Of a stretch of 64,000 nt of DNA, positions 33,505 to 43,046 are shown in pieces. Below the pieces are notes generated by a model that was given only the letters and a program-made list of their open reading frames with translations, was not told the origin of the DNA and searched no databases. The stretch is taken from assembly GCF_003217475.1 (NCBI RefSeq), contig NZ_QJSP01000013.1:124001-188000 (forward strand). The letters are read 5' to 3'. Each line of letters starts with the position of its first letter. Position 1 is the first letter of the stretch. Source of the DNA: Williamsia limnetica. Lineage in GTDB: Bacteria > Actinomycetota > Actinomycetes > Mycobacteriales > Mycobacteriaceae. A program made the position numbers and the translations under genes.

Positions 33505-35229
33505 ATGGCGAAGAAACAAATTCCCCCTACGGCCGTCGCCCACGACATGAGTGTCGACCTACTGGTTGTCGGTTCTGGCACCGGTATGGCCGCAGCGCTC
33601 GCGGCGAATGAACTGGGGCTCTCGACGCTCATCATCGAGAAGACCTCTTATGTAGGTGGCTCCACCGCTCGATCGGGTGGCGCATTTTGGATCCCTGGGA
33701 GTTCGATACTGTCGAAGTTCGGTAAGCGAACCGATCCGTTGCCGGCGGCCAGTGACTATATACGGTCGGTTGTCGGCGACACTGCCCCCGCCGATCGGGG
33801 CCAGGCCTTCCTGGAAAACGGTGCCGCCACCGTAGAAATGCTGAGTCGCACAACACCTATGAGGTTCTTCTGGGCCAAGGGCTACTCGGACTATCATCCG
33901 GAGAAACCTGGTGGCCGCGCAGAGGGGCGGACATGCGAATGCCGCCCGTTCGACGCATCAGTCCTCGGTGATGAACGCGCTCGCCTTCGTCCAGGTGTGA
34001 TGGAAGCGCCGGTACCGATGCCGGTGACCGGTGCGGAGTACAAATGGATGAACCTGATGGCCAAGAAGCCTGTCAAGGCCGTGCCGCGCATTCTCCGGAG
34101 AGTAGTTCAGGGCCTCGGCGGCATGGTGATCGGTCGTGAGTATCTCGCAGGCGGGCAAGCGCTGGCCGCCGGCATGTTCGCCGGTGTCCTCCGTGCGGAG
34201 ATCCCGATGTGGACCGAAACGGCTTTGGTGAGATTGCTGCAGGATTCGGACGGGAAGGTAATTGGAGCCGTCGCGCGTCAGGCGGGCCGTGACTTCACCA
34301 TCAGCGTCCGTCTCGGTGTGGTTCTGGCGGCTGGAGGCTTCGACCACAACGTCGAGTGGCGTCGGAAATACCAGTCCGAGAACCTTGTTGACCACGCGAG
34401 CTTCGGAAGCGAAGGTGACACCGGAGACGCGATCGCTCTCTCGCAAGACTTGGGCGCCGGCCTCGAGTCGATGGATCAGGCCTGGTGGTTCCCGGCTTTT
34501 GCTGCCCTTCCCGGCGACAAACCGTTGGTGATGCTCGCAGAACGCTCGCTACCCGGATCGTTCATCGTGGACCAGTCCGGGCGACGGTTCATCAATGAGT
34601 CCGTCGACTACATGTCGTTCGGACAGGAAGTGTTGCGGCGTGAGCGAGCCGGCACACCCGTCGAGGACATGTGGATCATCTTCGATCAGCGGTACCGGAA
34701 CAGCTATTTGCTCGCGGGCGGGCTCTTTCCACGTCAGCCGCTCCCGAAGGCGTGGTACGAAGCGGGTATCGCTCACAGTGCGGATAGTGCTGCTGCGCTC
34801 GCGAAATTGATCGACGTCCCTGCGGAGGTGCTGGAAGAGACCTTCCGAACGTTCAATCAATCTGCCGCGAGCGGTTCGGATGTGGACTTCCACCGGGGCG
34901 AAAGCGCCTACGACCGTTACTACGGCGACCCGACGGTGGCACCCAACCCCAATCTCCGGGCACTGCGGGAAGGGCCGTTCTTCGCGGTCAAGATGGTGCT
35001 GAGCGACCTCGGGACCTGTGGCGGTGTGACCGCGGATCGGAGTGCTCGTGTAGTCAGGGAAGACGGCAGTGTCATCGACGGTCTCTATGCCATCGGCAAC
35101 ACCGCCGCCAATGCGTTCGGCCACACCTATCCTGGAGCCGGCGCGACCATCGGGCAGGGTCTGGTCTATGGCTACATCGCAGCGCATCATGCCGCGGCTT
35201 CGAGGTATGCAAAGACGGTCAATGCCTGA
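33505..35229 (+). CDS. kstD: KstD-like 3-ketosteroid dehydrogenase (FAD)
   Basis: This protein of about 574 residues has an N-terminal FAD motif (LLVVGSGTGMAAALAANELG), GGSTARSGGAFWIPG, a central GYSDYHPEKPGG, RFINESVDYMSF, and the C-terminal FAD block GNTAANAFGHTYPGAGATIGQG, all typical of KstD flavoproteins. KstD introduces the C1-C2 double bond into 3-ketosteroids, which makes the substrate for KshA. ATG 33505 is chosen; GTG 33457 is in frame. In the block before DLGTCGG the sequence reads FFAVKM, where I recall a catalytic Tyr in characterised KstDs; an alignment should settle whether that Tyr is replaced. A delta4(5-alpha)-dehydrogenase is the main alternative. Confidence 0.85.
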   Translation: MAKKQIPPTAVAHDMSVDLLVVGSGTGMAAALAANELGLSTLIIEKTSYVGGSTARSGGAFWIPGSSILSKFGKRTDPLPAASDYIRSVVGDTAPADRGQAFLENGAATVEMLSRTTPMRFFWAKGYSDYHPEKPGGRAEGRTCECRPFDASVLGDERARLRPGVMEAPVPMPVTGAEYKWMNLMAKKPVKAVPRILRRVVQGLGGMVIGREYLAGGQALAAGMFAGVLRAEIPMWTETALVRLLQDSDGKVIGAVARQAGRDFTISVRLGVVLAAGGFDHNVEWRRKYQSENLVDHASFGSEGDTGDAIALSQDLGAGLESMDQAWWFPAFAALPGDKPLVMLAERSLPGSFIVDQSGRRFINESVDYMSFGQEVLRRERAGTPVEDMWIIFDQRYRNSYLLAGGLFPRQPLPKAWYEAGIAHSADSAAALAKLIDVPAEVLEETFRTFNQSAASGSDVDFHRGESAYDRYYGDPTVAPNPNLRALREGPFFAVKMVLSDLGTCGGVTADRSARVVREDGSVIDGLYAIGNTAANAFGHTYPGAGATIGQGLVYGYIAAHHAAASRYAKTVNA

Positions 35230-35443
35230 TCAGAGCGGTCTCCGCGTTCTGCCGCGACCCTCATTGCGCGACGCGACGAGCACGTGGTGCAGATCGATGG
35301 TGTCGGCACACTATCCGCTACGCGTCGATGGAGGTCGGAGGTCGGGATGTGAAGTCCACGTGTTCACCTTCGGCTATTTCTGTATCGTTGTGACCGAGTA
35401 GGGCACAATACCGACTGGTCAGTTCGGATCACGTCGGAACATC

Positions 35444-35477
35444 AGAAAGCCCGCAACGATGTCGTTGCGGGCTTTCT
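35444..35477. terminator. Bidirectional hairpin terminator
   Basis: Perfect 16-base arms (35444-35459 and 35462-35477) form a hairpin ending in GCTTTCTT on one strand and its mirror on the other. It sits between the convergent KstD-like gene and the crotonase gene ending at 35518. The rest of 35230-35517 has no recognised gene. Confidence 0.88.
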
Positions 35478-35517
35478 TGATTTCGGAGGCGAAGAATTTC
35501 GGTGATTGGCGCCGGAC

Positions 35518-36318
35518 TCAACGACCGGTGAAGACGGGTTGCCGTTTCTCACGGAAGGCGATCAATGCTTCGCGCATGTCCGACGTGCGCGTAGCCAACA
35601 CCTGATTCCGGTTCTCGACCGCGAGTGCAGCGTCCAGCGATGGCGCGTCGACGTTCTGCTGGATGACCTGTTTGGTCAAGGTCATACCGAATGGGCTGTT
35701 GGAAGCGATCATCTCGGCAATCTCGTAGGCCTTGTCCAACAGACTCTCGGACGAGGTCACATCGGTGACCAGCCCAATCTGGAGTGCTTCATTTGCAGTG
35801 ACGAAACGACCAGTCAACAGTATCTCGGTTGCTCGGGCGAGCCCGACGAGTCGCGGCAGCGCCCAGGAGGTGCCGACGTCACCACCCGACAGTCCAACTT
35901 TGACGAAGGCCGCGTTGAAACGGGCACTCTCGGTGGCGATCCGAATATCAGCGGCGAGTGCGAGGCCCATTCCCGCACCCGCTGCAGGACCGTTCACCGC
36001 AGCAATGACCGGCGTGGACATATGTCGGAAGCCGGCAACCGCGGCCCCCCAGTTCTGCTGTTCACGCATCATCTCCGTTGCGGTCATGTCGGGCAACTGA
36101 GCTGCGCAATCGAGGTCGAGCCCGGCGCAGAATCCGCGGCCGCCCCCGGTGATCACCAGTGCGCGGGTGGCGGGATCCGCGTCGACGCGCCTTTGCAGTT
36201 CGACGAACTCATCGAACATCTCAAAGGTGATGGCATTGAGACGATCGGGGCGATTGAGAGTGGCGAGGGCGACGCCAGGACTCGGGTGGCTGAGTTGGAG
36301 CGTGCGGAAATCTGTCAT
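35518..36318 (-). CDS. Enoyl-CoA hydratase/isomerase (crotonase) family protein
   Basis: This 266-residue crotonase has the oxyanion-hole segments GFCAGLDL and GPAAGAGMGLALAADI. Hydratase glutamates are again absent by eye (Gly in GAGMGLA; Phe in AAFVKVGLSGGDVGTSW). The Asp in GGDVGTS may serve as the acid, as in some delta-isomerases and dienoyl-CoA isomerases. It lies downstream of an SDR gene (48-base gap) and an Opp-type importer on the same strand. Confidence 0.87.
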   Translation of the reverse strand: MTDFRTLQLSHPSPGVALATLNRPDRLNAITFEMFDEFVELQRRVDADPATRALVITGGGRGFCAGLDLDCAAQLPDMTATEMMREQQNWGAAVAGFRHMSTPVIAAVNGPAAGAGMGLALAADIRIATESARFNAAFVKVGLSGGDVGTSWALPRLVGLARATEILLTGRFVTANEALQIGLVTDVTSSESLLDKAYEIAEMIASNSPFGMTLTKQVIQQNVDAPSLDAALAVENRNQVLATRTSDMREALIAFREKRQPVFTGR

Positions 36319-36366
36319 CGGAGCATCTTTCGGTTGAAGGATGGGGGGGAAGCCGAAAAACCGGAT

Positions 36367-37131
36367 TCAGCGGCCGGAGTATGCGCCGCCGTTGATGTGG
36401 ATGGTCTGACCCGTCACGTATTCTGCGCCGTCAGATGCCAACCACACTGCCGCAGCGCCTACATCGCTGCCGCGACCCAGTCGGGGAATCAGATTGAGCG
36501 CAAAAATATCTGGGAGCGGGGGATACTCGGCGTCCAATGCGGCTTGAAGATTTTCCATGAGCCCGAGTGCAAGCGAATTGACTGTGACTCCGCGGTCACC
36601 CACCTCGGTGGCTATGTGTCGGAGCGCGCCTTCGATGCCTGCCTTGCCGGCGCCGTACATCGCGGCCCCTAGGCCCTTGTTCGCCACAGCCCCTGATCCT
36701 GAGGAGATTTGGATGACCCTCCCGAAGTTCCGCTCCAGCATTCCAGTCAACACGCAGTGCGTAGTGTTCAGGGATCCGTACAAATTGATGTCGATGTAGG
36801 GCGGCCAGGTTGCCGGCGACGAAGTTGCAAAAGGTTGCCGCTGCGCTTCCGCCGGTATCCCGGCATTGTTGACGAGGATGTCGACGGCGCCGAGTTCGGC
36901 TTCTGCTGCGCGGATGCCTGCTGCGACGGCGCTGTAGTCCGTGATGTCAAAGGGCGCACTGGTGGCGGTACCCCCGCGAGCCTTGACGGCCTGCGCTCCG
37001 GCTTCGGCGCGATCCGCCGCGACGTCATTGATGATCACCGATGCACCCGCCGCAGACAGTGCCTGAGCGATTCCCAAACCGGTATTCTGACCGGCACCCG
37101 TCACCAGGGCAACTTTTCCTTCGAGACTCAC
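36367..37131 (-). CDS. Short-chain dehydrogenase/reductase, paralogue of 3403-4161
   Basis: This 254-residue SDR has TGAGQNTGLG, NDVAAD, NNAGIP, Ser in QISSGSG and MYGAGKAG. It aligns from end to end with the SDR at 3403-4161, sharing stretches such as LVTGAGQ, INLYGSLNTT and GRVIQISSGS, and like it lies next to a crotonase gene. The pair probably performs hydration/isomerisation and oxidation in a side-chain or ring beta-oxidation cycle. Confidence 0.9.
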   Translation of the reverse strand: MSLEGKVALVTGAGQNTGLGIAQALSAAGASVIINDVAADRAEAGAQAVKARGGTATSAPFDITDYSAVAAGIRAAEAELGAVDILVNNAGIPAEAQRQPFATSSPATWPPYIDINLYGSLNTTHCVLTGMLERNFGRVIQISSGSGAVANKGLGAAMYGAGKAGIEGALRHIATEVGDRGVTVNSLALGLMENLQAALDAEYPPLPDIFALNLIPRLGRGSDVGAAAVWLASDGAEYVTGQTIHINGGAYSGR

Positions 37132-37217
37132 TGTTCCTCAATTCATTGGATTACTTGTTCGGTCGGGTGCAAGACGTTCGATCGAGACGATGATGCGGGG
37201 TCGATCGCCACAGAGAT

Positions 37218-38249
37218 CTACGTCGTCTTCTCGGTGACAACAATCGGACTGCCAGTTGTGCTTGTGTTCGGAAAATGGCAGGCAACAAAGTGATTGGCTT
37301 GCACCTCACGAATGATCGGTTCTTTGGTCTCACACACCTCCGCCGCTTTGGGGCAACGTGTCCGGAAGCGGCAACCGCTGGGAGGGTCTAGAGGTGAGGG
37401 TAGTTCGCCCTGCAGGCTGATCTCACCGGGATCGACAAGCGGATCTGGTTCGGGGATCGCTGCGAGTAGGGCTTCCGTGTAGGGGTGTAGAGGTGTGGCG
37501 TACATCCGATCGGGATCCGCAACCTCGCAGATCTTGCCCAGATACATGACGATGATGCGGTCGCTGACATTCTTGACCACGGCCAGGTCGTGTGCGATGA
37601 ACAACAATGTCAGGCTGTATCTGGCTTTCATGTCTTGGAGTAGGTTCAGGATCTGTGCTTGCACCGACACATCAAGTGCCGAGACTGGTTCGTCGCACAC
37701 CACAAGCTGCGGTTCTACAACGATCGCCCGGGCGATGGAGATGCGCTGACATTGACCTCCGGAGAACTCGTGAGGCTTCCTGTCGCCGGCGGTGTCGGGA
37801 TCGAGACCTACGATACGGAGAGTCTCGTCGACAGCTGTATCGCGCTGCGGGCGAGTTTTCTCACCGCTGATATCGAGCCCCTCCGCGACGATCTTCCGGA
37901 CCTTTCGCAGCGGATTGAGGGAGGATATCGGATCCTGGAAGATCATTTGCAGGTTCCTGCGGATAGGTCGGAGCTCGCGCGGTGAGAGGCCTGCGAGATC
38001 CGTTCCTTCGAAGGTCACGGTGCCCGACGTCGGTGGAGGAAGTTGCATGATGGCTTTGGCAACGGTGGACTTCCCGCAACCTGACTCGCCGACGAGGCCG
38101 AGGGTTTCGCCACGGACGATGTCGAGGCTGACACCAGAAACCGCGTGTACTTTTCCGCCGCGTCCGCCGTTGTACTCGACCACGAGGTCCCGCACCCTGA
38201 GCAAGGTGTCCTCGTTGTCTCGTAGATGTGCGGTTCCGGTTCCAGCCAT
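37218..38249 (-). CDS. Oligopeptide-type ABC transporter ATPase (OppF/DppF)
   Basis: This 343-residue ATPase has Walker A GESGCGKST, signature FSGGQCQR, Walker B LVVCDEPVSALD, and the C-terminal oligopeptide-transporter extension with Cys-containing RFRTRCPKAAEVC. Its ATG overlaps the OppD stop. It completes a five-gene importer on the minus strand. Confidence 0.92.
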   Translation of the reverse strand: MAGTGTAHLRDNEDTLLRVRDLVVEYNGGRGGKVHAVSGVSLDIVRGETLGLVGESGCGKSTVAKAIMQLPPPTSGTVTFEGTDLAGLSPRELRPIRRNLQMIFQDPISSLNPLRKVRKIVAEGLDISGEKTRPQRDTAVDETLRIVGLDPDTAGDRKPHEFSGGQCQRISIARAIVVEPQLVVCDEPVSALDVSVQAQILNLLQDMKARYSLTLLFIAHDLAVVKNVSDRIIVMYLGKICEVADPDRMYATPLHPYTEALLAAIPEPDPLVDPGEISLQGELPSPLDPPSGCRFRTRCPKAAEVCETKEPIIREVQANHFVACHFPNTSTTGSPIVVTEKTT

Positions 38250-39367
38250 CAGAGTTCCTTCGTTGTCATCGGCAGTCCGCCCGCCGTCTCGCCCAAGGTG
38301 AGGTTCTCGGCCAGCGCCGCCGAGCCATCGGCAGTGCCGACCGGATAGAAGCAGGCGAATCGGTGCTCAGGGGCGCTCCGGGGATCTGACGACAGTTCAG
38401 GTGTCTCGGTTAGGCAGCGTGGTCGGGAGTGTGGGCACCTCGGCGCGAAGGCGCATCCCGGTGGCGGATCGATCACTGTTGGAGGGCGCCCTGGAATGGC
38501 TTGCAGTCGTGTGTGACTCGGGTCGCTCAGCTTGGGGATCGATTCGATGAGGGCTCGTGTGTAAGGGTGGCGCATCTCGCTGAACAAGGTCTGAGTGGGC
38601 GCGTGTTCAACAACGCGTCCGGCGTACATCACGGCGATCTCGTCAGTGCGGCCTGCTACGACCCCGAGGTCGTGAGTGATCAGGATCATCGCCATGCCTT
38701 GTTCGCTACGAAGACGGGCAAGCAGCGTCAGGACTTGGTGTTGGACGGTGACATCAAGGGCTGTGGTGGGTTCGTCAGCGATGAGGAGGTCGGGAGAACA
38801 CGCGATGGCCAGGGCTATTACCACGCGCTGGCGCATGCCGCCGGAAAGGTTGTGAGGGTACTGGGACAGACGCTTGTGAGGTTCGGGAATCCCCACCCAC
38901 TCCAAGAGCTCCTCTGCCCGGTTGAGCGCTTCCCTCTTTGTCAGGCCGGTGTGTCGCCGCAGGGTTTCGGTGAGTTGTCGCCCGATGGTGAGGACGGGCG
39001 TCAACGCGGTCATCGGGTCTTGGAACACCATGGCCACGCGTGAACCCCACATAGCGCGGGCTTCAGACTTGCTGAGGGACGCCGTATCGCGTCCCTCGAT
39101 CTCCACTCGCGAACCAGGTTGGATAACGGCGCTCGGTGCGAGAATGTTCATGATCGCCCGCGAGAGCACGGACTTGCCCGAACCGGACTCGCCGACGATT
39201 CCGAGGGTTCGGCCCCGAGAGAGGTCGAAATCGACGCCATCCACCGCACGCACCATGCCACGAGGTGTGTCGAACCACACGCGCAGATTGTGCACGCTCA
39301 GAATCGGCCCGTCACGCTGGGACAGTTCGTCCGCGGGGCTCACAGACTTGGTCGTTGATACATTCAC
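38249..39367 (-). CDS. Oligopeptide-type ABC transporter ATPase (OppD/DppD)
   Basis: This protein of 372 residues has Walker A GESGSGKSV, signature LSGGMRQR, Walker B LLIADEPTTALD, and the C-terminal segment FAPRCPHSRPRC. GTG 39367 overlaps the OppC stop as GTGA; a longer frame to 39403 would overlap OppC further and is less likely. It works as a heterodimer with the OppF protein. Confidence 0.9.
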   Translation of the reverse strand: MNVSTTKSVSPADELSQRDGPILSVHNLRVWFDTPRGMVRAVDGVDFDLSRGRTLGIVGESGSGKSVLSRAIMNILAPSAVIQPGSRVEIEGRDTASLSKSEARAMWGSRVAMVFQDPMTALTPVLTIGRQLTETLRRHTGLTKREALNRAEELLEWVGIPEPHKRLSQYPHNLSGGMRQRVVIALAIACSPDLLIADEPTTALDVTVQHQVLTLLARLRSEQGMAMILITHDLGVVAGRTDEIAVMYAGRVVEHAPTQTLFSEMRHPYTRALIESIPKLSDPSHTRLQAIPGRPPTVIDPPPGCAFAPRCPHSRPRCLTETPELSSDPRSAPEHRFACFYPVGTADGSAALAENLTLGETAGGLPMTTKEL

Positions 39368-40338
39368 AATGACGATTCCCTTCCGACCCGTCCGCGAGCC
39401 CAATCGCCGACGCGGTTCAATGAGAAGACCGTGAGGAAGAAGAACATTCCCGGAACCAATACCAAATAGGGTGCTTCGTATAGGCTCTCGCGCCCCGCAG
39501 CAATCATCCCGCCCCAGCTGGGCGCGGGCGGTGGGATGCCCAGACCGAGGAAGCTGAGGGATCCTTCTGCCACAACCAGCCCGGCGGCGACGACAGTCGC
39601 AAACGAAAACACCGGCAGCAGGACGTTGGGCAGGATTTCACGAAGGATGATTCGGATACTGCTGGCGCCCATCGACTTCGCGGCAGTGACGAACTCGCGA
39701 TTTGCGAACGAGATCGTGTTCGCGCGTGCTATTCGCACGAAGGTTGGTGCACCGACGATGCCCAGACCCACTGCCAATGTCGTTGCGCTGGGCTCCATCA
39801 CGGCGACCAACGCGATGAGAAGGATGAGCGGTGGAAATGCCAGAATCATGCTTGTTCCGATATCGAACGTGGTGTCCAGCGCGCCTCTGAAGTAGCCCGC
39901 GACGATGCCGATCGCGGTCCCGGTGACAAGCGCTATCAGGGTGGCCCCGATGGCCACAGCCAACGAGACCCTGGCGCCGTAGATCACGCGGCTGAGTTGG
40001 TCTCGTCCGATCTCATCCGTGCCCAGAACATGTGCGGCGTTCTTGAAAGGCTCCAAAGAGTACGAATCGGTGATCTCCGACGGGGACGGAAGCGGGAACA
40101 GGTCCGCGAATACTGCAGCAGCGACAATCAATGCTAGCCAGATCACCCCCACGGCAGCGCCGATATCTCGTTTGCGACGCCGCCTGCGTTTGGTGACCTG
40201 CACCTCTGCCGCGACATGACCGGCTTTCACGTCGAGATCGACATTTCCGGCGTACCCGGGATCGATCGGCGTGGGTTTTGTCAGTAGCAATTGCGCGTCG
40301 TCGGGGGTTACTGATGCTCCCGTCTCGGGGTGACTCAT
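39364..40338 (-). CDS. Oligopeptide-type ABC transporter permease (OppC)
   Basis: This 324-residue membrane protein has a cytoplasmic N-terminal tail of about 55 residues, a first helix (VIWLALIVAAAVFADL), an OppC-type N-terminal domain, and the permease EAA region (FVTAAKSMGASSIRIILREILPNV). It overlaps OppB by four bases and OppD by four. It forms half of the channel. Confidence 0.92.
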   Translation of the reverse strand: MSHPETGASVTPDDAQLLLTKPTPIDPGYAGNVDLDVKAGHVAAEVQVTKRRRRRKRDIGAAVGVIWLALIVAAAVFADLFPLPSPSEITDSYSLEPFKNAAHVLGTDEIGRDQLSRVIYGARVSLAVAIGATLIALVTGTAIGIVAGYFRGALDTTFDIGTSMILAFPPLILLIALVAVMEPSATTLAVGLGIVGAPTFVRIARANTISFANREFVTAAKSMGASSIRIILREILPNVLLPVFSFATVVAAGLVVAEGSLSFLGLGIPPPAPSWGGMIAAGRESLYEAPYLVLVPGMFFFLTVFSLNRVGDWARGRVGRESSL

Positions 40339-41282
40339 GCGGTCCTCACTCTCGGATCGAGTACGGGGTAGGCGAGGTCGACCAACGCGTTGAGCAGGAC
40401 GTAGGCGACCGCCACGACAAGAACGATTCCCTGGATCATCAGGAAGTCACGCCCGGTGATAGATGTGATGACCAACGAGCCGAGCCCGGGCAACGAGAAC
40501 AAAGTCTCGACGATGACCGTGCCTCCGATCAGCCGTCCGAGTGACACCCCCATCACCGTGATGAGAGAGAACGCCGACGGACGCAAGGCATGTGTGAACA
40601 GAATGCGCGGCGACGAAAGGCCCCGTGCCCGGGCCGAGAGGACAAAATCTTGCTGCAGTGTCGCCATCATGTCATTGCGGAGGACGCGAATGAATCCCAC
40701 AGCCTCGATCGCTGAAAGCGTCACCACCGGCAAGATCAAACCCTCGATGTGGGGACCAAGTCCCTCCGATATCGGTGTCCATCCAGTGACCGGCAGGGTA
40801 CCGAGACTGACCGCGAAGACGAACACCAACAACACCCCGAGGAGAAAGCTGGGTATCGACAGAGTGACCGAGCAGATGAACGTTGCTACTCGATCGAAGA
40901 TCCCACCCGCACGGTATGCCGACCAAACTCCGACCGGAACTGCAATCAGAAGTGCCAACAGTATCGACAGTCCTGCCAATTCGATGGTGACAGGCAAACG
41001 TTCCAAAATCGCGTCGGTGACGGGAACCTGGGACTGCATCGAGCGGCCCAGGTCCCCGTGGAGTGCATTGCCGAGCCATTCGAAATACCTGCCGACCAAC
41101 GGACCGTCCAAGCCATACTGTTCGGTCGCGGCGGTCCGCATCTCGGGGGTGGCTCCGGCCGGAAGCACGGAGTCGACCGGGTCACCTGGTATGAGTTCGA
41201 GTAGAAGGAACGTCGCGACGCTGACCAGCGAAAGGACAGCAACTAGCTTGGCGACATAGCGCACCGCTTCATGTTTGATCAT
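40335..41282 (-). CDS. Oligopeptide-type ABC transporter permease (OppB)
   Basis: This permease of 315 residues has the OppB start (YVAKLVAVLSLVSVATFLLLELIPGDPV) and the EAA loop (FVLSARARGLSSPRILFTHALRP). ATG 41282 has GGAAG six bases upstream and is preferred over the in-frame TTG at 41288. It follows the binding protein gene after about 75 bases. Confidence 0.92.
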   Translation of the reverse strand: MIKHEAVRYVAKLVAVLSLVSVATFLLLELIPGDPVDSVLPAGATPEMRTAATEQYGLDGPLVGRYFEWLGNALHGDLGRSMQSQVPVTDAILERLPVTIELAGLSILLALLIAVPVGVWSAYRAGGIFDRVATFICSVTLSIPSFLLGVLLVFVFAVSLGTLPVTGWTPISEGLGPHIEGLILPVVTLSAIEAVGFIRVLRNDMMATLQQDFVLSARARGLSSPRILFTHALRPSAFSLITVMGVSLGRLIGGTVIVETLFSLPGLGSLVITSITGRDFLMIQGIVLVVAVAYVLLNALVDLAYPVLDPRVRTA

Positions 41283-41357
41283 GCTCAACTTCCCGCATTT
41301 CGGATTGGATGCCGGGGAAACGATGGGGCACAGTATCGAAAGACGATGCGTTCGGTG

Positions 41358-42911
41358 CTACTGCTGCACCCATGCCAGGTCTGACCGGAACCAATAGGAG
41401 TAGAGGTTTTCGATGCCGTTGACGTCCGAAGGCGAGATCAGGTAGGTCTTGGCATGACGCCAGAACCGGTACGCGTTGGCATCCACGATTCCGCCGATCG
41501 CGTCCGCGTATGCCTTGTTGACGGTGTCGGGATCGTTGGACGTATGGGTGAGTTCGAGGGCTTGGTCAACGCCCGGATCGGAGAATCCCGAGGTGTTGCT
41601 GGGTCCGTCCGTGGTGAACACTTTGTACAGGTTCTCGGGATTTGCGCCACCCAGCGAGCTGATGATGAGGTCGTAATTTCCGGATGTCAACGCGGAGTAG
41701 AACGCTCCGCCGTCGAGTGCGACGATCTTCAGGTTCAATCCGTTCACCTTGGCGAACTGTGCCTGCAACAGTTCTCCAACCTGTGTGAGCACCGGACTGC
41801 CTGCTGTGGTCGTGAATGTGAGTTCGACATCCTGTCCGCCGGTCTGCGCACGGTAGTCGTCGATCAGCTTCTGAGCGCCGGCGATATCTTGGGCGGGCCA
41901 TTCTGATGACTGGTCATAGAAGGGGCTGTCGGCGGGGGTGAATCCGGTGGCAACGTCTTCGCCGGGATAGACGGCGTTCATGATCTGCTCATTGTCGAAG
42001 ACTTTTCCGACGGCTTCGCGCACTCGCGGGTCTGCGAGTGGACCCCTGTCGCTTATCTGGACACCCGTGCCACCCATCATCGTCGCTTCGCTGACGTTCA
42101 TGCCTGCTGCTTCGGCGCGATCCGCGTACTTCTTCAATGTGACTGCCATGACGTTTATCTCGCCCGCCTGAAGAGCGTTGTAACGCTGGTCGTCGGCAGG
42201 AATCGTTTTGATCACCAGCCGATCTGCGTACGGCCTGGGTTGATCCCAATACTGGGGGTTGCGGTCGAGGGTCATCTGGGTGCCGCGGGCCCAATTCGTC
42301 ATGATGAACGGTCCAGCTCCGACTGGTGCGTTACCGAAGTCCTTCCCCTTCTCCTTGATTGCGGTGGGCGAGCCGACGAACGCCAAATCTTCCGCGATGT
42401 AGTTCGGGAGCTGATAATCAACCTTCTTGGAAGTGACCAGTAGGGTCGTTGGATCGGATACCTGCCAGGTGATCCCGGTCGCAGCAGCGGCGCTCGGTGA
42501 CAGCAGCGCCGGATCCAGCGCACGGTTCCAGTTGAAGGCAACGGCATCTGCATCAAACGGTGTGCCGTCGGTGAATGTCAGATTGGGTCGGAGCTTGAGT
42601 GTCCATTCTTTGCCGTCTTGCGTCGTGAACGATTCCGCCATGCCGGGCTGAAACTCGCGGCTGTCGATGTTGTAGTACATGAGCGCGCCGTAGATCGCCT
42701 GGCAGGGCCCCAGTCCGATCCCGAGCGCACAGGTCACCGGATCGACGGACTGGGCTTCGGTGTTGAACGCGTAGGTCAGAGTGCCGCCTCGCGCTGGGTC
42801 GCCGGCAGGCTCGTTCTGTGCAGACTCCTTGCCCCCCGAGCACGCGGAGAGCATCAACGACAGCGCGGCCCCCGCGCTCACGACTGCTAAAAGGCGACTT
42901 CTCTTTGGCAC
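41358..42911 (-). CDS. ABC transporter substrate-binding lipoprotein (OppA/DppA family)
   Basis: This 517-residue family 5 binding protein has a lipoprotein signal with lipobox LSAC (Cys24), and the family blocks GMAESFTTQDGKEWTLKLRPNLTFTDGTPFDADAVAFNWNR (shown only as the SBP_bac_5 region, about residues 90-130). The start is GTG 42911. As first gene of the operon it decides what is imported. The family binds peptides, nickel, sugars, opines and other compounds; with crotonase and SDR genes downstream, a catabolic substrate such as a conjugate is possible. Confidence 0.9.
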   Translation of the reverse strand: MPKRSRLLAVVSAGAALSLMLSACSGGKESAQNEPAGDPARGGTLTYAFNTEAQSVDPVTCALGIGLGPCQAIYGALMYYNIDSREFQPGMAESFTTQDGKEWTLKLRPNLTFTDGTPFDADAVAFNWNRALDPALLSPSAAAATGITWQVSDPTTLLVTSKKVDYQLPNYIAEDLAFVGSPTAIKEKGKDFGNAPVGAGPFIMTNWARGTQMTLDRNPQYWDQPRPYADRLVIKTIPADDQRYNALQAGEINVMAVTLKKYADRAEAAGMNVSEATMMGGTGVQISDRGPLADPRVREAVGKVFDNEQIMNAVYPGEDVATGFTPADSPFYDQSSEWPAQDIAGAQKLIDDYRAQTGGQDVELTFTTTAGSPVLTQVGELLQAQFAKVNGLNLKIVALDGGAFYSALTSGNYDLIISSLGGANPENLYKVFTTDGPSNTSGFSDPGVDQALELTHTSNDPDTVNKAYADAIGGIVDANAYRFWRHAKTYLISPSDVNGIENLYSYWFRSDLAWVQQ

Positions 42912-43030
42912 TGCACGCTCCCTGTTCTGACGATGACGGCGCTCTTGGTTGCTGGATGACCAGCGGTGCGCCAGACCCCGGCGACTTCACGTCGCATTAA
43001 GTCAGTGCGCGTGGACGTCGACAAGGGGAC

Positions 43031-43046
43031 GTTCCATCCAGTGGGC
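43031..43046. promoter_or_regulatory. GTTCC-type motif, shared with 47225-47240
   Basis: GTTCCATCCAGTGGGC occurs in the 342-base divergent gap between the binding-protein gene (minus) and the phosphotransferase-like gene (plus). Almost the same 16-mer (15 of 16 bases) is found upstream of the SDR at 47306. Possible common operator. No gene is seen in 42912-43253. Confidence 0.35.

Noticed and set aside
35506-36672. Long plus-strand open frame (388 codons) opposite the crotonase and SDR genes
   Set aside because: It is antisense to two well-recognised genes, is rich in Cys, Arg and Gly, and shows no family motif. Such mirror frames are common in GC-rich DNA.
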